Position numbers and translations under genes: made by a program
Assembly (NCBI GenBank): GCA_037389465.1
Contig: JAZARR010000042.1
Span: 62,001 to 126,000 of the forward strand
Origin: Baylisascaris procyonis
Lineage: Eukaryota > Nematoda > Chromadorea > Rhabditida > Ascarididae
Length of the DNA: 64,000 nt
Reading direction: 5' to 3'
Part shown: positions 61,060 through 64,000 of the stretch, one piece after another
Layout of the letters: each line of letters opens with the position of its first letter
How positions within the stretch are numbered: position 1 is the first letter of the stretch
Notes under the pieces: generated by a model
Database searches by the model: none
The model's input: the letters and a program-made list of their open reading frames with translations, nothing else
Told to the model about the DNA's origin: nothing

Positions 61060-63530
61060 TAGCTCTGCCATGACACGGTTCGCAAAGGGGAATCTGTAGA
61101 AGTACACAACCACAGACCTAAAGGTGACGAAACCCGTATAAAGGTGGCCAAATCCATGTCATGGTCAATCAAAACAAAAGGGAAGACAAATCGGATTTAG
61201 CAGACAGTCTTCGTTCAATGCTAAGCCGATGCGAGAGCAACAGAGGCGTTCCTATTGAGTGAACGAGCGAATAGGACGCTGCTAAGCAAATAAAATGCGC
61301 AAGCGAGACGACTCGCATTGCTACGAGGTTCTTTCGAACAAAACAATTTTGAGGGAAATGATTGCCTCATTATTCGACCAAAAAACCCTCAATTCTCCAA
61401 TACCTTTACTCTAATCTTCCTCCCCCATCCCTCGTGGATATGCCTCCCTCCTGCTGTAATACAAAATTTGTAGGATATTGCAAACCTTCATACAGTAAAC
61501 AACACTATTAACTTCAACAATACAGTAAGCAACTATGAACAAAAAAGAAGATGAAATGCAACATAATTACTGTGCAACATAAGTATTTATAAAACGGATT
61601 TGAAACGGATATGAACAGAGTGAACTCAGTGAATTCCTGGAGAGCTCTGACTGAGGCACTGTGACAAAATTTGCAATATTTTCTGTCAGTTAATGTTGTT
61701 CTCATGTCAAATTTGATGTTAAGCAACGTTGTTCAGGCATAAAATTGCAACAGTCCATGCGATCTTAATAAAACATTTTGCCAATTTCCCAACCTTCGAA
61801 CTCCCAATTGCGATATCTTTGCTTAACTGTTTGCAAATGTTCAAAGAATGCAGCGTCTACGCTTAGCAAATACTTGAAGCAGACTGATCGAGCTTGTAGA
61901 GTGCAGTTACATTGATGATTCAAGTGTGTCGCAATTCTTCGAACTTTTCGATTATATTTTACAGCTTCGTCCCATTCAGCAAAATTATAGTGATTTTCTT
62001 TATTTTATAAAAAATTACATTCAGTGATTTGTCTCGAATGGACTTTCAGTGTGCAAAAAAACTGCGAAATTAGATAGAAATTTTTACTTTCTTTGCAGCG
62101 ATCCAATGTGAAAGAAAATTCGAAAAGATAGAATAAGCGAAAATAAATTCATTAATAATGTGTATCATATAGTTGACACTATTCGCCCTAAAGTAATCAG
62201 CAGCAAAACGTCTTATGAAAAACTTATAATTACAAACGAAAAATACTGCATATATTTTATAATTTTTATAGATGCGGCAATTCGGAAAAATACGACCGCA
62301 TACTTGCGAAAAGAATTCAATTGGTTCAACATGTCATATGTTATTCCCGTATAACAGTTTGCAGTGAACAGCTCAAACTTATCCATAAATTTTGCCGTTT
62401 TAAGCTAAACAGTGTACCCCAAGGGGTGTGACCAACTAAAAGCAATGAATGATGGCGTGAAACGGGTGAGGCACGCCAAAAATCGGAAAAGCATTAGCCT
62501 GTCTCAAGCGCATTCGTTCTCTATTGCTTATTTGCCGAGCCAAAAGAGCCAAGCAAAAAAAGAGCCGAATAAAAAAGTCAAATGATAGAGGCAAAGGGAC
62601 AAAAGACACGAAGACAAGAAATAAGGGAAGGAGGCGGAGTCAACATTTAGATCTTAGACATGCATCTTTTGCATCTCTCATGCATCTCATCAATATGACA
62701 TGCAAAATTTTCAGCAAGAATAACAACTTGAAAATACGATTCATAAATCAGAGAGTCAGAAAGAAACGCAGGAGCAATTTTCAGGTGAAGATTTTTATAA
62801 TAACCGAATTCAGCAGACCATTAAAAAATTCATCATCAACTTTGTTGACTTTCTTCAAGGAGAACATTTTTTAGAGTTTTTAAAAGTAAGATTGCGCGCA
62901 ATATAAAGTGTCACATCAAATTTTAATATATCTCCTTCACGGTAACCATTTATCGACTGGAAATACTGAAATTATTCCTCTAAATTCTCACTATATCAAA
63001 GAATTCATTGAAAAATTGGGCAATTTTTAAGAACAGGGAATTTTAAAAAATCGAAGTCGAAAGATTTTTTTTCAAGTTAGATGTTTTTTTTAAGAAACGT
63101 TACTCAACACAGGCAAGAGTATTCTTATCATTATATAGTGCTAAGTTCTTTAGGAATCTTTTTTAAAAGTTAGGAAATACAGGTTATACTCAATATGCAT
63201 GAGCCAAACATGCATTCAATCGCATAAGCAGTAATGGATGGCGAATCCTACCGTATAAAGTTGAATAAAACTACCCCCTTGCAGTTCCTGATTTTCGGAT
63301 AAATTAATATCAGAATTTTTGAGAAACCTATGAATACTTCCTGTAATTTTACAAGAGTAACTAATATAATACAGTTTTGCATTGTTTTCCACGATGATAT
63401 CCATAGAACGCGAAATGAAACGAGTGAACACTAAATTTCACTTGGCATCAATAAACTCACCGAAGAAGTACGTCGTTGCGGGCGATCTGAGTGGATAGGA
63501 GCTGATGATAGCGATGAATTGGAGCCGTGA
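25514..63530 (-). CDS. MPRIP: MPRIP/M-RIP-like (outspread/TRIOBP family) coiled-coil scaffold, C-terminal part
   Basis: In animals MPRIP links RhoA and the myosin phosphatase targeting subunit to actin stress fibres. Thirteen exons with GT/AG borders join without a phase clash into 523 residues ending in a stop. The first 45 are Ser/Arg-rich; about 46-120 are coiled coil; about 123-198 are a non-coil helical stretch; about 218-470 are long coiled coil; the tail is short. The family signs are EEKEATRLALDAVQRSHEAE and, further on, LSALYSAKCLENSQL, resembling the human M-RIP segment with YSQKCLEN. The tail FHSNPAIP recalls its SNPDF. Exons 22 and 239 nt long (30592-30613, 26413-26651) may add 87 residues. 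PH domains are expected beyond the right edge. Introns reach 7.5 kb; one holds an LTR element, one a nested ORF pair. The shorter introns (C-D, D-E, G-H, H-I, I-J, K-L, N-last; 626-967 bp) hold nothing notable except a tRNA-like remnant just upstream of exon D and a G-rich tract in I-J. Confidence 0.78.
26413..26651 (-). CDS. MPRIP: MPRIP-like candidate cassette exon N (239 nt)
   Basis: Acceptor AATGTTTTAG, donor AATG|GTACTT. The frame that is open throughout takes one base to complete the incoming codon and leaves one base over, so it joins the last exon correctly. It must be preceded by an exon leaving two bases, which the 22-nt microexon does. The product is Ser/Thr-rich then basic (RMDTSSCYLP ... 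KQMHLPTHKIASRRN) with no known domain. Exon L can skip straight to the last exon, so this looks alternative. Confidence 0.5.
26652..30591 (-). other. MPRIP-like intron between microexon and exon N (3940 bp)
   Basis: A-rich on the + strand. It contains the G-rich tract at 27844-27888. No other exon or repeat family recognised. Confidence 0.5.
27844..27888 (+). repeat. G-rich tract with a 14-G run, quadruplex candidate
   Basis: G runs of 5, 4, 5, 14 (27865-27878) and 5 separated by short A/T-containing spacers, inside a longer purine-only stretch. It has enough G runs for an intramolecular quadruplex on the + strand; in the host transcript it would be polypyrimidine. Confidence 0.85.
30592..30613 (-). 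CDS. MPRIP: MPRIP-like candidate 22-nt microexon
   Basis: Acceptor TTAATTTTGCAG and strong donor G|GTAAGC frame 22 bases. In the frame dictated by exon L it reads EISTQRN and leaves two bases, exactly the phase needed by exon N. Alone it would shift the last exon out of frame into an early stop. The size and paired phase logic are suggestive, but there is no transcript evidence. Confidence 0.45.
30614..32063 (-). other. MPRIP-like intron between exon L and microexon (1450 bp)
   Basis: A/G-rich on the + strand, with short G runs near 31.2 kb and a short ATGACCA repeat near 31.5 kb. Nothing else seen. Confidence 0.5.
32064..32203 (-). CDS. MPRIP: MPRIP-like exon L: coiled coil
   Basis: Acceptor TTATTGCAG, donor AATG|GTACGTG. 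It encodes a charged heptad-like helix (DIEMQNRRLQRELRHKDTVI, then IDELRQRIAVLERQVADLSG). It enters with one base completing a Thr codon and leaves one base. Confidence 0.8.
32839..32973 (-). CDS. MPRIP: MPRIP-like exon K: LSALYSAKCLENSQL signature
   Basis: Acceptor ATATTTCAG, donor AAC|GTAATT. This is the strongest family marker: the YSxKCLEN core and surrounding coil match the corresponding C-terminal segment of vertebrate M-RIP. It takes one base from exon J's codon and leaves two. Confidence 0.85.
33354..33358 (+). repeat. Target-site duplication, left copy (CCTTT)
   Basis: Matches CCTTT immediately after the right LTR (36282-36286). The 5-bp length fits Ty3/Gypsy integration. Confidence 0.85.
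33359..33635 (+). repeat. 5' LTR (277 bp)
   Basis: Starts TGTTGTGGTG and ends CAACA. It contains AATAAA at 33589-33594 and an AT-rich TATA-like stretch (CTATTATATTG) near 33.43 kb. It is identical to the 3' LTR except for A at 33633 where the other has G. Confidence 0.97.
33637..33647 (+). other. Primer-binding-site candidate (TGGCGATGAGG)
   Basis: Begins with TGG one base after the left LTR, as expected for pairing with a tRNA CCA end. I could not assign the tRNA species. Confidence 0.6.
33714..35585 (+). CDS. LTR-element gag-protease-integrase remnant polyprotein (623 codons)
   Basis: A single open frame starting at the first ATG after a Gln/Gly-rich leader region. Residues about 70-260 form the gag domain (FDLWFNRYEDVI; SRRYIYLRTQ). 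Two zinc knuckles lie at 282-314 (CFRCGSLHWAKDC, then CHDCKLISHKKGFC). The retroviral-type aspartic protease active site DTGA is at 367-370. A short N-terminal piece of RT (EIDHLLAADVL) follows, and near residue 540 the frame passes directly into the end of the integrase core (PPFHPQSNGQ). At the position of the third catalytic acidic residue of integrase the copy has Gly. The RT catalytic motif, RNase H and the first two integrase catalytic residues are absent. It ends at an in-frame TGA. Codon use is richer in G/C than the flanks. It cannot encode its own polymerase or integrase; gag and protease look intact. Confidence 0.92.
   Translation: MNRDQRSSATIDSEALRAILDAQEERQQRTLAAILELADRQQQALLERVERMLTAIGPTAPTASTAEFVTNSLSTRLPEFAYDPDNGGTFDLWFNRYEDVISKDGAALDDAARARLIVSKLDASTYARFTNHILPGRASEVSFEDTVKTLKELFGHNTSVFSRRYIYLRTQRNGESLNDYTGIVNRRHEMAEFNAITPEQMKCLMWICGLHTPGDADIRARALRKMEDNPQATLKELTTEIQQFLSITQDARLLDSPSPSLQPEINAVSTKKKRTQNPPSPCFRCGSLHWAKDCNFLNKACHDCKLISHKKGFCKNFTKKKRQNSKKKRRKANNVAVIASTMADIAPINRIYRQVQINDVTVKMRLDTGADVTLLSVKDWIALNRPKLRPPFVKLKSANNKNIKVRGYFECDFEIDGYKGRGNCHVVDIQSLLGVDWIAQNESLFRSLKEGVICDVSATTLNHLRSTLIASPQKQFSTVFKPGLGRCTKSKAHLTLKPDAKSIFRKSRPVPYAAQSRISQEIDHLLAADVLSPTNHGITHLRSPPFHPQSNGQAGRFVDTFKRALLNLKGEEPTVDALQTSLMAYRSTPCPSGPDHLSPAENFLGRQTRTILDLMMPQTDIVK
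35586..35990 (+). pseudogene. Integrase C-terminal remnant in the same frame, after a stop
   Basis: It continues the reading frame of the polyprotein beyond TGA 35583-35585; the first Met is at 35601. It shows the integrase C-terminal chromatin-side domain of Gypsy elements (FKVGDAVYAKDYRGP, WIPGTVARKFGN, YSVRCGN, HHINQLRPR) and a basic tail. It ends in TAA just before the polypurine tract. It would be translated only by readthrough or from a separate start. Confidence 0.85.
35994..36004 (+). other. Polypurine tract
   Basis: Eleven purines (GAAAGGGGAGG) directly before the right LTR, the usual site for plus-strand priming. Confidence 0.9.
36005..36281 (+). repeat. 3' LTR (277 bp)
   Basis: Same length and sequence as the left LTR apart from one base (36279). 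It ends CAGCA and is followed by the second CCTTT copy. Confidence 0.97.
36282..36286 (+). repeat. Target-site duplication, right copy (CCTTT)
   Basis: The next bases are TGTT, by chance the same as the first four LTR bases, so the apparent match extends to nine bases on paper. The polypurine/LTR border fixes the true duplication at five. Confidence 0.85.
37457..37603 (-). CDS. MPRIP: MPRIP-like exon J
   Basis: Acceptor AAAATTCAG, donor AAAG|GTGGGA. It starts inside the motif ATRLALDAVQRSHEAEI (one base completes the Arg codon), then a Ser-rich linker (SLASSQPSTSSDLRYEG), and leaves two bases. The first part parallels the vertebrate M-RIP segment before YSQKCLEN. Confidence 0.82.
37786..37810 (+). 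repeat. G-rich tract
   Basis: Runs of 3, 6, 5 and 3 G separated by C or A, in the intron between exons I and J. Confidence 0.8.
38340..38482 (-). CDS. MPRIP: MPRIP-like exon I: acidic coiled coil
   Basis: Acceptor TTAATTTAG, donor AG|GTACTC. It encodes 47 codons rich in Glu, Lys and His (MKKTHEELMEEQKRHFEEE, then LLKEEHDAELHEEKEATR), phase 0 in and two bases out. Confidence 0.82.
39395..39523 (-). CDS. MPRIP: MPRIP-like exon H: coiled coil
   Basis: Acceptor CGATCTACAG, donor AAC|GTATGC; exactly 43 codons, phase 0 at both ends (AEHADELESLRLQYDHQLKS, then LRERVEFEEQRRKKAQEEL). Confidence 0.82.
40150..40227 (-). CDS. MPRIP: MPRIP-like exon G
   Basis: Acceptor TTGTTTTAG, donor CAG|GTGAAC; 26 codons, phase 0 at both ends (EEEYQPWTQDLNSLV, then QDLENELEELQ). 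It starts the long coiled coil. Confidence 0.8.
42657..43889 (-). CDS. Nested intronless ORF 2, helical protein of about 410 aa, function unknown
   Basis: A long open frame on the same strand as, and inside an intron of, the MPRIP-like gene. I chose the Met at 43889 (MASKNTDKLDKKRLARHND); the frame is open back to about 43979, with another Met at 43961 giving 434 aa. The protein is mostly predicted helix, Leu/Arg/Glu-rich, with a distinctive NYLNGRVFGIRDGVYYESVG stretch near residue 67, recurrent Cys-Leu-Arg segments and a hydrophobic helix MLIAVVIAIQKLV near residue 340. No signal peptide or known domain was recognised. Its length, complexity and ordinary amino-acid mix in a stop-rich intron argue that it is real. 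It overlaps ORF 1 in another frame, so the two may be one frameshifted gene. Confidence 0.6.
   Translation of the reverse strand: MASKNTDKLDKKRLARHNDSSIGSVVDTKVWPLESTIDNHVSANKHQELGELTSQISARFANYLNGRVFGIRDGVYYESVGLLLDSLCDFICSEFVLRQELANSFSSRLRGLSHLRFSIDSHELRCLESLQRLIARHFHTFLNNNNVSMFLRCLRLNFLDALKEDAREELELATRVSDVDSEALELNLSYVDDMLKCTQNELPEMALRRCSPLFDMKLHQKEAATKLDDKRQRFMLSKFRSALIGKLRHLSIVLLQKRDEFTRCRKNMLQPDAAALRFSDTWQMLRKTATEHGELMNELLKYVEREMEYMKSEMLHDERKWNRHSLTAQMLIAVVIAIQKLVIERFRHLKLVAVAEQDQCLDITSILLPETCAARVLAIRKMADFYSAAKHYASVEWENEVRHISATLIF
43909..44595 (-). CDS. Nested intronless ORF 1, acidic Ser/Thr-rich protein of 228 aa, function unknown
   Basis: It starts at the first ATG after an in-frame TGA four codons upstream (MNMLDDDKSIVAVRPSEG) and ends at TAA 43911-43909, 19 bases before the preferred Met of ORF 2. 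The sequence is acidic, rich in Val, Ser, Glu and Asp, and looks disordered (VSDSEQSSSEGALTDLSLIS; VNIPKDIYVVDTTAKVEV). No domain was recognised. The ORF 2 frame lies +1 relative to it and is open across the last 70 bases. The two could be N- and C-terminal parts of one protein with a one-base insertion or programmed shift, or two cistrons. The start lies 122 bases beyond the host exon F donor. Confidence 0.55.
   Translation of the reverse strand: MNMLDDDKSIVAVRPSEGKPPEVADGVVEPPHEFDGSCSEVLNNSTSVDDVGNIVATRTSTPVCFHIETILPLEQSQHIAAIASHVETPVELDVGKAGRVLEQAASCHEIIDDDSVPRKVSDSEQSSSEGALTDLSLISRKPENLLNSIERQFATSAANEVTYFHHSASLSDDAYDTVNIPKDIYVVDTTAKVEVRPLAPIDKSDKTQIMSCAAEKQIHLLRPAKMHS
44717..44773 (-). 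CDS. MPRIP: MPRIP-like exon F (57 nt)
   Basis: Acceptor TTAATTTCAG, donor ACG|GTAAGA; 19 codons, phase 0 at both ends (LGVVLNVRRVDTADSQTNT). Confidence 0.75.
44774..48166 (-). other. MPRIP-like intron between exons E and F (3393 bp)
   Basis: A-rich on the + strand; contains the 14-G run at 45261-45274. No exon or element recognised. Confidence 0.5.
45261..45274 (+). repeat. G homopolymer (14 G)
   Basis: Fourteen consecutive G, preceded by AGGGGT. Confidence 0.9.
48167..48392 (-). CDS. MPRIP: MPRIP-like exon E: helical non-coil segment
   Basis: Acceptor TTCTTTCAG, donor CAG|GTAAGA. One base completes a Cys codon, then 75 codons (SPVIVHQLISLLKVQVGALS ... VAGFGQLKQTTDALIRTVAD ... FESAIEQVSGAYQQ). 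This is the largest exon, amphipathic helical, low in Lys/Glu repeats and unlike the flanking coils. Confidence 0.82.
49360..49493 (-). CDS. MPRIP: MPRIP-like exon D: coiled coil
   Basis: Acceptor ATATTTAAG, donor TG|GTAACT. It encodes RGLSQLRKSLTAAEQDVIKK, then QQEMETLRKQL and a polar tail; phase 0 in, two bases out. Confidence 0.8.
49686..49746 (-). pseudogene. tRNA-like remnant
   Basis: The minus strand reads TAGCTTAGCTGATAGAGC, close to a tRNA D-arm/A box. After 25 bases comes GGTTCAATTTC, close to a T-arm/B box, at normal tRNA spacing. The anticodon and acceptor stems do not pair well, so it looks decayed. It could be a tRNA pseudogene or the head of an old SINE. Confidence 0.35.
50219..50317 (-). 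CDS. MPRIP: MPRIP-like exon C: coiled coil
   Basis: Acceptor TTGATTCTAG, donor GAC|GTAAGT; 33 codons, phase 0 at both ends (VQSLRERLHDTTCRLGETR, then TENERLRYLFMSSD). Confidence 0.8.
50318..55934 (-). other. MPRIP-like intron between exons B and C (5617 bp)
   Basis: Holds the 31-bp tandem duplication at 52136-52197 and a short inverted GGTCACC/GGTGACC arrangement near 55.6 kb. Open frames of up to 160 codons (51.2-51.7 kb, minus strand) are low in complexity, rich in Leu/Phe/Ser, and lack splice support. Confidence 0.5.
52136..52197 (+). repeat. 31-bp tandem duplication, two diverged copies
   Basis: Copies at 52136-52166 and 52167-52197, each starting GACCARGACAAYTTTATAYTG and differing at four positions. 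Older than the 24-bp perfect duplication at 18 kb. Confidence 0.9.
55935..56000 (-). CDS. MPRIP: MPRIP-like exon B: Ser/Arg-rich
   Basis: Acceptor AAATTTCAG, donor CAG|GTAAGT; 22 codons, phase 0 at both ends (RSSHRERSASPQEMRLRSLE, then SQ). Basic with SP sites, probably disordered. Confidence 0.72.
56149..56218 (+). pseudogene. tRNA-like remnant
   Basis: The + strand reads TAGCGTAATGGTTAAAACTC, resembling the D-arm of Gln/His-type tRNAs, then GAGTTCGAAGAATCTC (T-arm-like) at normal tRNA spacing. The anticodon stem is not intact. Decayed tRNA or SINE head. Confidence 0.35.
58482..58511. repeat. Short inverted repeat (hairpin)
   Basis: ACCGTTTCGCG, a 7-base loop, then CGCGAAAACGGT; complementary except for one extra A. 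GC-rich for its surroundings. Role unknown. Confidence 0.8.
61001..61057. repeat. (AT)n microsatellite, about 28 units
   Basis: Uninterrupted alternating AT from 61001 to 61057. Confidence 0.98.
63461..63530 (-). CDS. MPRIP: MPRIP-like exon A: Ser-rich, first exon seen in the window
   Basis: Acceptor TTTTTTGCAG, donor TTCG|GTGAGT. One base completes a codon from an exon beyond the window, then 23 codons (HGSNSSLSSAPIHSDRPQRR, then TSS), phase 0 out. Ser/Arg-rich like exon B, with which it joins in phase. Confidence 0.68.
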
Positions 63531-64000
63531 CTGCAAAAAAGACACTCTTAATTGAACAGATTCATTTCCTCTATACTAACCTCACTGTTCTCAAATTGTG
63601 CATTTCGAAATATACAGATCACACAGATAATTGTTTACTGATAAAAACAATAACGGTGTGAATTTATTTATTTATTATGGTGCGCTACGTTTGATATATC
63701 AGCATCGATAACAACTACACAGTTTCATGTATTCAAAAAATCTTGATAAAAAATTCCAACTGATTTGCATTGTTGCACACATCACTTTATGATATTACCT
63801 ATGCAATTAGAAAAGTAACCATCGATTAAAAGTAGACAACCTAACATCTGAAATTAGTAAACAATGGCGGAGGTTTTTACTGCTGCGCTGAATCTCTAAA
63901 TAAAACGACTTTTATTTAGATAAGAAACAACAAGTAAGGAAGGCTGTCACAATATGAGGTATCCTATTTCAGCACATCGACTTAATCGGCTGTCTAAATA
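63531..64000 (-). other. Partial MPRIP-like intron at the right edge
   Basis: No exon recognised. The 5' exons, including the expected PH domains, must lie to the right. Confidence 0.5.

Larger units (their letters stand above)
56001..63460 (-). other. MPRIP-like intron between exons A and B (7460 bp)
   Basis: Contains a tRNA-like remnant, a hairpin at 58.49 kb and the (AT)n tract at 61.0 kb. A 23-nt microexon-like segment at 59174-59196 has good splice signals but breaks the frame. Further exons could hide here. Confidence 0.5.

Noticed and set aside
62524..62874. 116-codon + strand ORF, Lys/Arg/Ser-rich
   Set aside because: Low-complexity A/G-rich sequence; no domain or splice support.

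Overview
This window is eukaryotic nuclear DNA. It is AT-rich and intron-rich, with short coding exons. Most introns end in a brief T-rich stretch plus YAG (TTTCAG, TTTTAG, TTGCAG), which is nematode-like. Together with the aconitase C-terminus this suggests a nematode, probably one with large introns; I cannot name the species. There are no prokaryotic-style genes, operons or CRISPR arrays.

Layout. (1) 1-16016 holds no exon I can recognise. It is visibly T-rich on the + strand and is probably intron or flank of the next gene. (2) 16017-18358, + strand: the last three coding exons of a mitochondrial-type aconitase (149 residues, domain 4 and the stop). The iron-sulfur part of the gene was not found in the 16 kb upstream, and one normally invariant glycine next to the active-site Ser-Ser-Arg is valine. 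(3) 18359-25513: non-coding stretch between two convergent genes. (4) 25514-63530, - strand: the 3' part of a long gene whose 13 core exons join without a phase conflict into a 523-residue C-terminal fragment, mostly coiled coil. It resembles myosin phosphatase Rho-interacting protein (MPRIP/M-RIP; outspread/TRIOBP family). Two further exons, of 22 and 239 nt, fit the frame only when included together, adding 87 residues (610 in all). The 5' part, where the family has PH domains, lies beyond the right edge.

Inside introns of the MPRIP-like gene are two larger insertions. At 33359-36281, antisense to the host gene, is a compact Ty3/Gypsy-type LTR retrotransposon with near-identical 277-bp LTRs, a 5-bp target duplication, a primer-binding-site candidate and a polypurine tract. 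It has lost nearly all of RT, RNase H and most of integrase, yet keeps one long open frame. At 42657-44595, on the host strand, are two overlapping intronless ORFs (228 and about 410 aa) that look like a nested gene, either bicistronic or broken by a +1 frameshift.

Base composition supports the two convergent transcription units: + strand T-rich on the left, A-rich from about 24 kb rightward. Minor features are G homopolymers, an (AT)n tract, small tandem duplications, a decayed minisatellite and two tRNA-like remnants. Gene calls rest on translation, splice phase and remembered family motifs; no database search was possible.
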